A stretch of DNA of 64,000 nt. It comes from Hydractinia symbiolongicarpus (taxonomy: Eukaryota > Cnidaria > Hydrozoa > Anthoathecata > Hydractiniidae). The stretch's first letter is position 1, and every line of letters starts with the position of its first letter. The translations under genes were made by a program, and so were the position numbers. The notes beneath the pieces were generated by a model. That model was not told where the DNA came from, made no database searches, and worked only from the letters and a program-made list of their open reading frames with translations. The stretch covers positions 2,728,001 through 2,792,000 of the forward strand of contig NC_079883.1 of the NCBI RefSeq assembly GCF_029227915.1. The letters are read 5' to 3'. This document shows positions 35,237-47,640 of this stretch, in pieces.

Positions 35237-35658
35237 TTTCTCCCACGTCTAATCTTTTACAAAAAGGTTAACTCCTTCAATTCTATTTTAAAATGATTCA
35301 TGCTGAATCTCTTTCATAAATTCAAGAAAATTGAAATGAACCTACGAATGAGAAGATCTGATAAGAGCCATCTAAGGCTATATTCTATAACGGTGGACGT
35401 GGATGCTATCAGTTTCACTGTTTGCATTTTTCACTCTTGAAAGTAGCGATCCATACTGTGCTAGTCTAGACAAAAATCTCCTCCCCAGTCCCTTTATCGC
35501 TCAGTCCCATTATTATTCCAGTGGAAGAAAATATATAAATAAATATGTAGATATCGCGAAGGTTAAATTATTTCTATCACAATGAGATTTTAACTTTATA
35601 CGAAATAGCTTAATATTTAAACTTTGGTGCTTTTTTATGCTAATCCTGGTGAATAATA

Positions 35659-36137
35659 CAGTGGAATCTGTCTAAAGCGGATACCACTGGTGTAAAAAAA
35701 GTGTCCGTCTTATAGAGGAGTCCGCTCTATAGACATTGTATCCAAAAATCACGTTCAGAGCAAAACTTTGCCAAAAACATAACTTGTTATTATACGTTTT
35801 TTCTTTGTTTTATACTTTTCAAATTAAGGAAATGAGACATATAATTTGGTGAATGTAAACTTGTATACAAACTAAAAGAATTAAAAAATGTACAAAATAA
35901 AGATAAAAATCGAATTTTAACAAGTGTTTTTTGGGTTTTTTTTATGTGTCCGTTTACACAGAGCTTTTTCAAGGATAAATGTAATTTGGTGCGAAAAAAG
36001 CGTCCGTTTTACAAAGTGGCCGCCTTATAACTGTCCGTCTTATAGAGATTTTCTTGTGAAAGTTTGACCTGAAATCAGTCTGTCCCAAGGAATAGTGTAC
36101 GTTATATAGAGTTTTCTGCTCTAGAGAGATTCCACTG
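35659..36137. mobile_element. pogo/Tc1-like MITE with TA target duplication
   Basis: Begins CAGTGGAATCTGTCTAAAGC and ends ..GAGAGATTCCACTG, flanked on both sides by TA. The interior repeats GTGTCCGTCTTATAGAG-type motifs in both halves. It has no coding capacity. A second left end is at 63616. Confidence 0.8.
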
Positions 36138-36139
36138 TA

Positions 36140-38100
36140 TTTTCACCTCAATATGGGTACATAGTACCCATGGTTAAAGGACGCAGAATAAAATCTATGA
36201 GTGTTTTTAGCCCGTGTAAAATCATTGCATTTGTAATACCGCAAAGACTATTTTGTGCATTCTCAACACAAATTAGTCCAATCAGTAGCGGCTTCATCCA
36301 TCCTTTATATATCGTATTTCGTGTGTTCGTAGCACGGCTATAAAATCGTGCAGAGACAGAATACACGTATTAATAATATAAACAAAAATTGTTAAAATGT
36401 ATTGCATTCGCTATTTCGCAGTCTTTCGTGCATCCTTAACATGAAATCAGGCTGGTTGGCAGATAAAATACGGCTATACAGAGATCCGGTCTTTTTTTAA
36501 TTTAGAAAAATATTTACCTGTCTCGTTTTGCGTGGTTGGTTCCTAAAAATGGAGTTCTGTTATCTTTTGTGCTTTTAGGTTTTTTAGCTTTTTGCAAAAT
36601 ATTTTTCTTCTTTTTATTAAGACAGCCTGCTATTCGTACGTTGATAAAAATAAAGTTGCTATCAATAAGAAAACTATAAAAAGCTCGTGGGCAATAAATA
36701 TATTTGTCTAAAAAATATTACTAAGATTGTCCTGAATATCTAACCAAATCATTTTTTTATCTGTCTAGTCTGTTTTGGCATAACAGAAGATCTACTTAAC
36801 CCTCGCCAGTGGTTCGTTAATTCATTATCAATATTTAACGCGTTCTGCCCGTTTTAACTGCCCGTATGCCTTTCAGACCCCCTCCTTGAAGGGGCGCTTA
36901 ATTGAAGCATTGTGGGCTACTTGTGATTAAGTAAATAGACTGTAACTAGATCGTTTTAAGTTTAAATTTTATTTGGAATAAAAAAAGTAATTTCGTTTAA
37001 ATACAGCATAAGATTTATTTAGATCTAGCTGTTTAAACAGAACAGAAGAAAAGCAAAGTTTTAACAAACTGAATAACATTTTTGTTGTATTTTAGTGGAA
37101 ATAGTACAAAATGAAAGCCTGTGTCAACCTTGAGGGAGGAGGGGAGGGACACAGTGGATCTTCATCATAGTTGTTTTGACATTATGAAAGAATTAAATGT
37201 TTAACTGTCTGCGCTAGCTAGCTTTAACCAGCAAAATCTTCGTACATCCATTTGTTTAGAACACATAACTTTGATGTAAGTTATGGATGTGTTTATTCGC
37301 CTCAAATTTAGCTAGTGTGCCATGATAAAGCTTTTTTTTCGAGTGGGAAAGGACGCAGCTTAGTCGTGCCAGACACTATGAATGTTGGAATCGGCTTAGA
37401 TTTGTTACAAACTGTAGGTTGCATCCTAACAAATATGGATTTACCCTAATATAACGGGATCAGTTTCTTCTCAATGATGAGTATTTATTCCGATAAAGGA
37501 TAAGAAACCCTTCCTTTTCTAATTTTGAGTTTAAGTTTTTATGTAAACTACTTGGGGAAGTCGTTTATGTCTTAAGATTGCAAAAAACAGATATTTTTCA
37601 ATACCAGATTGGTATTGAAAAATATACCGATTTTACATTTTTGTGTTTAGCTCATGGTGTAGTTTTTATAAGTAAGTAAGAAAACTCAACAATTTAAAGA
37701 ATTACTAAAAAATCTCGTATATTCTTTTTAGTGCTTTACACAAAATTCACGAACGTTTGAGAGAAATGTCAAATTCATTTTTGTTTTAACCAACACAAGA
37801 TTTTGCCTGATGATCATTGATGCGTAAGTTTTTGTATTTTACATGTTCGACTGTGGTCTAATTGTTGTCTGTTGACTATCTACTTGAACATACTAAATTC
37901 ACGCGTTTTCTTAGTCAGTTAGGCCAGTGTGTCAAATCTAAGTCAGGGGAATTTACATTAGAAACTAGCTACTGCTGTTTTGTTCTGATTTAAGCTCTAT
38001 ATTACCTACTAAGAAACTTTCTCTTCATTTTGTTGATTTAACTCATTTTATTTTTTTCTTTAAAGCTGCTTATCAATTTTTGCAAATCTGACCTGAAACT
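36140..38100. other. Non-genic interval
   Basis: Contains the second copy of the dispersed duplication (37446-37668). No gene is visible. Confidence 0.45.
37446..37668. repeat. Dispersed duplication, copy 2
   Basis: Collinear with 31740-31935 at high identity. It carries an extra 35-bp perfect foldback (ATATTTTTCAATACC facing GGTATTGAAAAATAT) absent from copy 1. Confidence 0.75.
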
Positions 38101-38284
38101 TATCAGGATTCAAATTTAATACGAAATTAGCGTTTTTTTCAACAGTCTGAGATAACATGTATCTGATTCTTAGAAATCCATTTACGATATTTCATTTTAT
38201 AAAAATAAATCTAACTTGCATATCTAACGTTTGTGTGGTCTAAAAATATCTAAAAATACAAAAAATGAATTCTTTATCTATTTC

Positions 38285-38310
38285 GTACCCAAGGGGGGGG
38301 GGGGGGGGGG
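38285..38310. repeat. Poly-G run
   Basis: Eighteen or more consecutive G within triplication unit 1. The corresponding place in unit 2 has none. Confidence 0.9.
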
Positions 38311-38516
38311 TGTTTAGTTTGGATCTAAAAAGTATGCGCTTTTTATACAAGAATATTGTTTTTCATTTCAACATGAATTTTCTTAACTCTTAAGCAAAAA
38401 TCATCCTGCTATATAAGAAATACCCGAGAATGCAAATTTTTAGGTTTAATTTTCATATCGCACGTGACTAAAAATTTAGAACCTTAAGCAACTAAACCCT
38501 AAAACATAATATATTA

Positions 38517-38750
38517 TTATTATTATTACTCCGAATATTTATACAGGATAAAGCTACTTTAGTGTTGGAACACTGTTATTAATGTGGGTCTTATGCTCTG
38601 AGTCTTTAAATTAAGTAAACGCTGGCATTGCCTACTCAATTTTCCTCACATGGCATGGTTTACCCGTAGCTGTGGTAAAGACACTTGCTGAACATTCCCA
38701 CGCTGTGAAGGGAACCACGAAACTTGTGATAACGACGTGAACTCCATAAC
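38517..38750 (-). mobile_element. tRNA-headed SINE copy
   Basis: An (ATT)n run at the left (the tail on the minus strand) is followed by a body shared with 10.33-10.55 kb (CAATTTTCCTCACATGGCAT..GGTTTACCCG). The tRNA head at the right is degraded. Confidence 0.55.
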
Positions 38751-39588
38751 GACTATGCCACACGCCACACATCACATGCCACAAGCCAACCTACAAAAAA
38801 AACTCGTTAAAAACATATTTTTTCTGTTTAATTGCTCATATTTTATTTCATTAGGACTCACCTTCTATTTAAGTATGTTTGTGATGTTAAAAAATGTTAG
38901 TAACCATGTCTCAAGTGTTCTTGAGATATGGTTACTCTAACCAACTACATTGTTTCTGTGTAATAAAAATAAAACGGTATAGCTCGAGGCCCACATAGGT
39001 GAACACCATATATCTCAAATGTGTTTAGCCTCCACAAGATATTACATTGGTTTTTTCTATAATAAAGTCGAAAATTTTGAACTTGTTCATGTTCACAGCG
39101 CACTTAGGACTTCGGTTTCCAGGTTATTTGGTTAAAGTTAAACCCAAACTTTTAAAACATACTAGTTGTTGTGATGTCAGCACAACCATTTTCCTCGAAT
39201 TTTACAACCTTTGTGGGTTATGACGGAGATTTTTTTGTTGTGCCGGCAAGCTGAAGAGTGTCAATAGCGAATATTACACGCTATCTACCTATCCTATATG
39301 TGCGCAAAAGGAGTTTCCGCGCGTTTTTAATAGACAGTTTGTAGAAATAACAACTGATCATTACGTTGGGACCTCACAAAGTGCCTTACTTCTAAACATT
39401 CATTGTACCCGTCTAAGCTAACTTTGATTAACTTATTAAATCAAATTATGGTTAAAGTGACACAAAAGCATTCCAAACTGAACGATATAGATTTTCATGT
39501 TCTTTCCAAGATACGTGTTTTCAAACTGCTGCAAAAATCCCCAAATACTTCGACAAGGTCTTTATCTCGCAGTTCATCACTTTCAAAT

Positions 39589-39752
39589 ATGGAGTTTGTA
39601 TGTACCCAGCGGTCGGCACGAAGTTGTCATTGGGAGGACACCTCCGTTTCTTATGCTGGGATAGGTTTAACCTCATCTAGGCATATGTACTTGGCAGCGA
39701 TTAACCGAATTATATCAGACACCACTGTGGCAGTACAGCCATGTTGCTTATA
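39589..39752. other. Conserved 164-bp block, copy 1
   Basis: Differs from 40955-41118 at only four positions although the flanking triplication sequence is strongly diverged. The plus strand is open (54 codons from ATG; contains CTQRSARSCHWEDTSVSY). The minus strand is also open over about 34 codons (GCTATVV..IAAKYICLDEVKP, ending in TAA) and its left border looks like an acceptor. The nature of the block is unknown. Confidence 0.5.
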
Positions 39753-40954
39753 AATAAAATGCATAAGATGTGATTATAAATCAAAGTGGTTTAACATTGC
39801 TTGTGGTAAAGACTGTTTAATTCCTTTTTATGTAGTATGATTTATACATATTTTTGTTGAATTTTTTTAATAATAATTATGTTGTTACATATTTGTAGAA
39901 AGGAAAGAAAATTTGTAGTTACACCCAAATATTATGAATGTATTTTTGATTCACACGTATTTGGAATCACAATTCACATATCCATGACCCCACTCTTACA
40001 GCTTTCAAAGAGCTTGACGGCGGTTAATCCATAAATGGTGCAGGCAAGGATACTGGGAAAGTGCGTTTTAATTTACGTAGACTTAAGATTTGCAAAAGTG
40101 GCCATTGTGGATCTTAGGGGAGTGTAGAATTATAATACGTTATACAACATGAAAGACCAAAAGGTTGGTATAATTCTTTTATTTGACAAAAATATTAGAT
40201 CTATGTTCCAATCAGATTCATCAGAGCAATTGTCATTCTGTCACAATGTCAGCGAAAGAAAAAATGATTTCCGTTATGCTGGGTCAAAAATTGGTGACAA
40301 AATGTTGACAAAAATGTCGATATTTTCATACCCAAGAAGACGTCGACTTTGGTGATTCATAGACGAATTATTTTACTTTAGCTTAAAAATCAAAGGATTT
40401 TTTATGTAACCTAACTAATTTCAGTCGTAAATTTCTTGAGTTTCGTGAGGTAGCATTTGCATAGACCCGAAATGAGATTTTAAAATCGCAATAAAATATG
40501 CCGTCTTCTCATTAATACTTATGATTTACATAAAAAATTAAAATCTTTTTATTGGCGAAAATGAATTCCCGCAAAAAATTTATAAACACTTAATACAGGC
40601 AAATTTCTTCTCGCAAAGTGTCGGAAACTGTTGTTTTTGTAATCCTTTTTTGCCTCTTTTCTCTTTTTTTGATTCAGCATCTGATTCTTAAAAATCTATT
40701 TACGATATTTCATTTCATAAAAATAAATCAATTTATATATCTAACGTTTGTGTGGTCTACAAATATCTAAAAATACCAAAAAAAAATTTCGCTATCTATT
40801 TTGTACCCAAGACAGAATTTTTAGTTTAGATCTAAAAAGCGCGCGCTTTTTATACAAAAAGTGTTATTTCGTTTCCATAAATATTCTTAATTAAAGCAAA
40901 AAAATCAACGAAATCTTTTGACTAACAAGGTCTCGCAGTTCATCATTTTTAAAA

Positions 40955-41118
40955 ATGGAGTTTGTATGTACCCAGCGGTCGGCACGAAGTTGTCATTGGG
41001 AGGACACCTCCGTTTCTTATGCTGGGATAGGTTTAACCTCATCTAGGCATATGTACTTGGCAGCGATCAACCGATTGATATCAGGCACCACTGTGGCAGT
41101 ACAGCCATGTTGCTTATA
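40955..41118. other. Conserved 164-bp block, copy 2
   Basis: Second copy of the block at 39589-39752. Here the plus-strand ORF runs to 64 codons because it reads on into the downstream sequence. Confidence 0.5.
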
Positions 41119-44100
41119 TGAAAAGGTATCAGATTTGATTATGAATTGAAATGGTTTACCATTACTTGTGGGAAAACTTTAATTATTTTTTATGTACTAT
41201 GATTTACATAATTTTGTGAAATTTTTGTCATTAATAATAATGTATACGCTATATGTTGATAATCAGCTTAATACCTCAATCTCAACAAATTGATTTTTTC
41301 ACTTAAATAATGTTGATGTCAAAACCGTCATTTGATAAAATATTTGGAGTCTACGCAGATCAGGTCACTCAACCAGTCTTTAGATCTTCTAAATGAAGAC
41401 GAAGCTTATCTATCGGTTAACTTTTGATTCCTTCGAACTTACCGCGAATGAATGGTCATATCATGATTTTTTTCAAGAAGTTCATAAAAGAAAGGACTTT
41501 GAAGAAATTGATGACAAACTCCAATTAACGAAAGTGCAACAACTCCATAGAGATACACAAAGTTATACAACAACGTAAAAAGAAGTGTGTAAGTGGAAAT
41601 GACTGCCTACAGATGAAAAACAGCACCTGTTTTGAGCTACTTTAATGAAATCGCGAGAATTTAATTTTGATATTTTGAGAATAAAAATGTTTGATTTTTT
41701 TGTCGATTTTGCGAGAATTTATTTTCGCAAATAGCCAATCACATAATTTACACGTTTTTATTTTGCACGCTTTGTTTTAAGAACTTCCAAATTTCTAACC
41801 AGTGCGTTTATTCTTTTTTTTTCTTTATTGTTCTAAACAATAGACTTATTGCTTTTAACTTAAATTCCAGACTGACAATTTTATTTTTATTAGGAAAAAT
41901 CACAAGCTTGCGAAAGTTCATCAAATAGTTGAAGGCATTTCACCCTTCATCAACATAAAGGTCTTTATTCCAATCATTTTCATCAGGGCAATCGTCATTC
42001 TGATGACCAGGATAAGAAGTTACCGACTAATTAATCTTTACTGCTACAACTGGCACAATGTCAGCGACAGAAAAAATTATTTCTGTTATACAGGGTCAAA
42101 ATTTGTAAACTTAACTAAACACAAGATTTAATATCCCCAATTTTCCTAAAAACAAGGCTCGGAAAAAAGTTTATTTTTGTGCACAATGAAACTGAAAAAA
42201 ATTCTCCGAAGTATATTTTCGCGAATTGTGAAATTGTCAAGTAAATCATTTTGCAAAATGCAAAAAAATTCGCTAAATGGCAAAATTTTATTTTCACGAA
42301 AATTTATTTCATTAAGGTATTTATCCACTAATTTCGTCAAGTGAGGCAGACATCAGCATCACATCCTTTTGCACATGCCAGGAAAAGAGTGTCAACTTCT
42401 TGGTCATGGTATCTGTGATAAAACTGATTAGCTACGAAAATGTCGATATTTTCATACCTGAGCGCACTCTTGTTTTAGCTTGTAAATCAAAGTATTTTCT
42501 TTATGTAAACTGAATTCAGTCGTAAATTTCCTGAGTTTCGTTAAGTAGCATTTACATAGACTCGAAATTAGATTTTAAATCGCAATAAAATTTTGCCGTC
42601 TTCTCATTAATACTTGTGATTTACATAAAACATTAAAATCTTTTCATTGGCAAATATAAATAAATTTTTTTGCCTCTTTTTTTCATACAAACACTTCAGG
42701 CTGGGCTGTTGCACAGCGATTGCTTTATTCTTTAAAAGACTTAAGCGCTGTTGCTCGGGTGTGATCTTTTTGTAGGTATCGCTCATTTTTTTTTCTTTCT
42801 TCTGCTTATCAAAATTGTACAAAGTCACCATGGTTGGAATTTAAGATAAACTTTGCATCTATTTAAAAATACTAAGATAGTATGCATCTGATTCTTAAGA
42901 ATCTATTTTCGATATTCATTAAAATAAAAATAAACCTTACTTATAATTATAACATTTGTGTGGTCTACAAACATCTGTGAAATTATCAAACATTTCTTCT
43001 TCTTTCTATTCCATACCAAAGAGTAAATGATCAGTTTAGTATTTATCTCTCAACAAAAAATTTACATGTGCAGGAAATCATAGCTCTCAAATTATCACAT
43101 GATCCGTAATCACCTGATGAATTGTGCTAAGCTACCGCCATCGAGCTAACTGTCCTTATAAAAGACAAGTAATAAAACGTAACTAGTTGTACGCCCGTGA
43201 AAAGATCCACAGAAATTCGCTTGTAAAAAGACATTCACTGTCATTTGCTCGTTGTCACTTCCAGCTATCATCTTCACATGCGAATCCTCCCGTTGCAACA
43301 AAATGAATAAAAACATAGTGTTACATCGTGTGTCCGTAGCACGACTTTTTATCGGACCACACACACACAACACGCGTAGTGATATAAGAGCTTATTTTAA
43401 GCAACCAAGTTACATCATTACCCTAAAGTTTTTTAAGATAAAAAAGATGTATCACAATGTACTCTGGGGATGAGAATATAAGCTCGTTTCCATTCGCCTG
43501 TATTTTTCGCTAAAGCGGTAATCTTCAAAAAAGCAAAAAGTGTTTTCTTCTAAATAATAACATCTAGCAATAATAATAGCCGACGTTATCTTCTCTTATC
43601 TCATTAATTGCTTATACATGCTTCTTTTTGAGAGTAGTGTTTTTTTTCATTTTAACATGAAAATTTTCAACAATCGGACAAAAATCATCCTGATATATTC
43701 TTAGCAAAATCTTTGCACAGTGAAGATTGAAAGATCTGAGAATGTAAGTTGGTGTAAAAATCACTGTTGATGTTGTTGTTTTAGCAGTCTTATTTAACTG
43801 ACAGACAGACAATTAGATTCAATTGGAGAAAAATAATTTAAATGAAACCGAAATGATGATGATGACTAATGTAGTAACCAAAAGGGCTGGGTTTTCGCAG
43901 ATATTTTTGGACGATATGTTATTGTACTGTCCAAGATAACATCTTCCCTAAAAATACCTAATGCCTTTTTTGTTTGTTCAACAATAAAAGTAATTATTTT
44001 TCATGAAGTTATCAAAACAAAGCATGGTAATGATCAAATCTTAAATGAAAGATGTAGCGTCCCCCTAAAACAATGAATAAAGTGGAAAAGAACCAGACCA

Positions 44101-44360
44101 AACAGAACGATGTCATTATGGATTTTAATGGTTTTTAAGATATGTAGCAAACAAAACTACCTAACAAGGTCTTATCTTACAGTTTATCATTTTACAATAC
44201 TGCATTTGTACGCAGCGGTGTTGCTTACAAAAAAATTGCATCAGATTTTATTATAAATTAAAATGGTTTAACATTGCTTGTGGGAAAACAGCCGAAAAAT
44301 ATTTTATACAGCACGATATTTTGTAAAAATTAATCATTAATAACTATGTATAAGCTGTCA

Positions 44361-44900
44361 TGTACCTAAATGGAAGTACTTACTTTTGCGAAATTGACAA
44401 ATGTTGCGTAAAGGATGTTTGATACTACGCATGTTTGCAGGCTAGTGAAGTGAATTCACACAGCCTGTTCAAAAAATAGTCTTCATGAAGTAATAGGATA
44501 CGGTGTAGTTTTATGTATGTCGACTTTGTTACACGTTTTGCAGAAAATAATAGGTTTTCGAAACACCTACTGCTGCGATACAACATGTTAAGACTTTAGT
44601 GGAAACGCACGTTGTTTATCAAAGCACCACAAGAGATGTTGCACAAATATTGTTGTAAAGATAGAAGTAGTTATGAATTTTCTGTTGTTATCACGAGGTC
44701 TTTGGTTCAGTTCACAACGCTGGCATGTTTAGCAAGTGCCTTTACTGCAAGTTCAAGTCAACCCCTTAACTTTTGAGGGAAATTAGTGAGGCAACACCAA
44801 TGTATACCTAATTTATTCAAAGGATCCACCTTGATAAACGACTTTAAAATTTACTCAAAGTTAGCAAATCTATATATTTCGCAGGAAAAAAAATTCGCAA
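44361..44900. other. Non-genic interval
   Basis: No coding or repeat signal recognised. Confidence 0.4.
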
Positions 44901-45117
44901 ATTTAGCTTGTTGATATACGACTTCCCAATGAACTTTTTACCCACTGTCAATAAAAAACCATTACAGCAAAGAATGAAAGTCGATAAAGTTTATTACTAT
45001 AAATTTAAAGTGAACGTAAAAAAAAGGATTTGTCAAACCAGGAAGTTATTGTATATTTTATATGTTCTTTTTTATATAACAAATCAGGAAGGTTTAGCAA
45101 TATTTTGTGTTCTTAAA

Positions 45118-45600
45118 GGTCAGGTCACTCAACTTGTCTTACATCTGCTAAAAGAAAAAAATTCAACCGCTGGTCTTGGTGAATGGATACGCCAAGAAAC
45201 TTTGCTAGAATTTGGATGAATGGTACACTGATCAAGTAGTTAAGCAATTTAAAAAGGAAAAGAATCTTGATTAAATTGATTTTAAGCTCCTATCTTGATT
45301 GATCGTCCAACCACTTTACACTAAATGCTTGAAAGAGCTCTACAATCACATAGCAACAATTGAGGGAAAGGCGGTCATCAACGGATAGACAGCAGCTAAA
45401 ATAAAAAAGCGATAGATCAAGGATGTGACCCCTTACCTGAATGAGGCCAAGTTCAAAATATCTATCCATTAATGTCAACCAGATCAGAAACCACAACTTG
45501 CTAATGTCTCCAAAGATCGCCAACTTCTTATGCTCTCTGTGCGTTTAGTAAGGACGCCGATGAAGATATTTTCGAGTTTTACAGACGTCTTTGCTCAATA
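45118..45600 (+). pseudogene. Decayed coding sequence, probably transposon-derived
   Basis: One frame reads protein-like for about 150 codons but is broken by several stops: QVTQLVLHLLKEKN, then after a frame change DEWYTDQVVKQFKKEKNLD, KCLKELYNHIATIEGKAVI and IKDVTPYLNEAKF. A shorter relative lies at 41360-41578 (NEWSYHDFFQEVHKRKDFEE), with the same preceding string GGTCACTCAAC. The (..EGKAVINGxTAA..) stretch is reminiscent of DDE transposase C-terminal parts. That is a weak guess. Confidence 0.35.
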
Positions 45601-45837
45601 CATGAATGATTTTATTTTTCCATGAGAAGCATAGAAAGTTCCTTATATAAAGGGAATAAAATTCAAACGCTTTTTTTAAATTCACAAGCCTTTCTTATAG
45701 TTTTTCCTTTATTAGAAGCAAATTTCAAAACTAGGACCTTTCACCCTAAAACATTTTCCACTAATTAAAAAGCCGCGAAATACACATATTTTTATGAACT
45801 GCGAAATTAGAATGGTTTGAAATTTTCATGCAATAAC

Positions 45838-46155
45838 GTATCATTATTATTATTATTATTGCTATTATTTGCCCAGGATGACCTTTTCAGTTCTAAAAGC
45901 ACTGTTATTAATGAGGGTCCTGCAAAGGGGTCCTAGTGCATTTAAAGCTCCCATTTAAACTACAAAAGGCGTGTAAGCACAACAACCGCTCAATTGGACA
46001 ACCGCGTAAGATATTAATCCTATTTTCGTGCTGAACGTTAAGCAGAAAAGGATAGATTCACACTTTTAGTCTCTGGTATGACTCAGCCGGGGTTTGAACT
46101 TAAGATCTTCTGGACTGGAGGCGAACGCTTTATCACAAGGCTACCAGTCAGTATT
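45838..46155 (-). mobile_element. tRNA-headed SINE copy
   Basis: An (ATT)n run at the left is the tail. The right end, read on the minus strand, has TGGTAGCCTTGTGATAAAGC and the B-box-like AGTTCAAACCCCGG. The internal CACTGTTATTAATGAGGGTC matches the copy at 38.57 kb. Confidence 0.6.
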
Positions 46156-47182
46156 TAGACATATCTAACTCAAAATATTTGATTTGTCATCGTGCACCCT
46201 TGAATGCAAAACGATGTGAAGCATGGAATTCTTAGCTCGTTTTGAATTGTTACTCTATCAAATCAACTTATACATAGTTTTAAAAAAAATACAACAGCAC
46301 CAAAATAGTGGCAACTGATGAGTTGCTGAAATACGCATATCATAATGTAAACAAAAACTAAAAATATTTACAAATAAATATACAAAAATAATTAACTCGC
46401 TAAAAAATTATAAAAATGTAAACACACGTACTGAAATATCTACCAAAAATTGATTTAATACACAACCGCCACCTGTATTTTACAATACACAAACCAAAAC
46501 GTTGAGTACTTAGGACCGACTTTAGCTTGAACGAACAAAAGTTCGTAGCGAACGTTCAGGATTATTTTACTTTAAGATACTAAATGACTTATTTTCATGC
46601 GTGATTAAAGTCCTTTAAATTCAAACTAGCCTTTAGTTGTGGACACAACAAAACTTTGATAACTGATGATGTCCTTCAATACGCATTACCCGAACAGACT
46701 AATTTTCGTGTGGCATGTTTTGATTTTGCGTTGAGACAAATTGGCATGCGCACTTATGCCAGTAGGTAAAAAATATAAACAACAAACCACAGTCAAATAA
46801 ATCCATAAAAAAAGACAAATACTTGCTTAAAATTTATTTTAAAAGACTGTAGTTAAAAAAAAAATATTTCGGTGCGTTTGGATTTTGTGCTTCGAAATAT
46901 TTTATATGAAATTCAATAATAACCATTTTATCATGTTTTTTACCTACCAAAATGCGCGTTTGTGTACAAAAAATCCGCAAATTTTTGTAAAATTTAGTAA
47001 ACATTGGCAAGTCATCTTACATATTGTCTGTTAGTTGTATGGATCTGAAACTCAACATTTATCAAGTTTAAAGTGTGGAATTCAAAAACCAAATCTATTT
47101 TTTTCAAAAGAAAAAGCTGCGGCAAATTAATTCTGTAAAAGCTCACACACCAAGAAACAGCGACAATAGCTATGTACTTTTT
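46156..47182. other. Non-genic interval downstream of the receptor gene
   Basis: AT-rich. Would contain the receptor 3' UTR and poly(A) site on the minus strand. No certain signal chosen. Confidence 0.4.
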
Positions 47183-47640
47183 CAAAGGCTAGTCTGCTAT
47201 ATGATTTAAAGGTTAGTCTGCTGTATGATTTAAAGCTTAGTCTGCTGTATGATTTAAAGGTTAGTCTGTTGTATGATTTAAAGGCTAGTCTGCTATATGA
47301 TTTAAAGGCTAGTCTGCAGTATGATTTAAAGCTTAGTCTGCTGTATGATTTAAAGGTTAGTCTGCTGTATGATTTAAAGGTTAGTCTGATATATGATTTA
47401 AAGCTTAGTCTGCTGTATGATTTAAAGGTTAGTCTGCTGTATGATTTAAAGGTTAGTCTGCTGTATGATTTAAAGGTTAGTCTGCTGTATGATTTAAAGG
47501 TTAGTCTGCTGTATGATTTAAAGGTTAGTCTGCTGTATGATTTAAAGGTTAGTCTGTTGTATGATTTAAAGCTTAGTCTGCTGTATGATTTAAAGGTTAG
47601 TCTGCTATATGATTTAAAGGTTAGTCTGCTGTATGATTTG
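47183..47640. repeat. 24-bp minisatellite, about 19 units, at the receptor stop codon
   Basis: Units of exactly 24 bp (core GTATGATTTAAAGGTTAGTC) with few variants. The rightmost unit overlaps the last five sense codons and the stop of the receptor kinase. On the plus strand the array is open and would encode an 8-residue repeat (LYDLKVSL), which I regard as a by-product. Confidence 0.95.

Larger units (their letters stand above)
38100..44360. repeat. Diverged tandem segmental triplication
   Basis: Five landmarks recur in the same order. a: CTGATTCTTA..ATCTAACGTTTGTGTGGTCTA at about 38160, 40680 and 42885. b: a GAGTTTGTATGTACCCAGCG block at 39589 and 40955, with a degenerate form at about 44190. 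e: AAATGGTTTAACATTGCTTGTG-like at about 39785, 41145 and 44265. d: CACAATGTCAGCGA at about 40240 and 42055. c: TCAGTCGTAAATTTC..GCCGTCTTCTCATTAATACT at about 40420 and 42510. Units are about 2.1-2.6 kb. The third lacks or has lost part of the order. Confidence 0.75.

Noticed and set aside
42607-42831. Minus-strand 74-codon ORF (KKITPEQQRLSLLKN..)
   Set aside because: Protein-like composition, but isolated within a repeat unit, absent from sister units and without a recognised family. Noted in the findings only.
36148-43373. Similarity between minus-strand ORFs at 36148-36366 and 43146-43373 (shared SRATNTRN / SRATDTRC start)
   Set aside because: Similarity is confined to about 60 bp at the starts. 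Likely a repeat fragment rather than paralogous genes.
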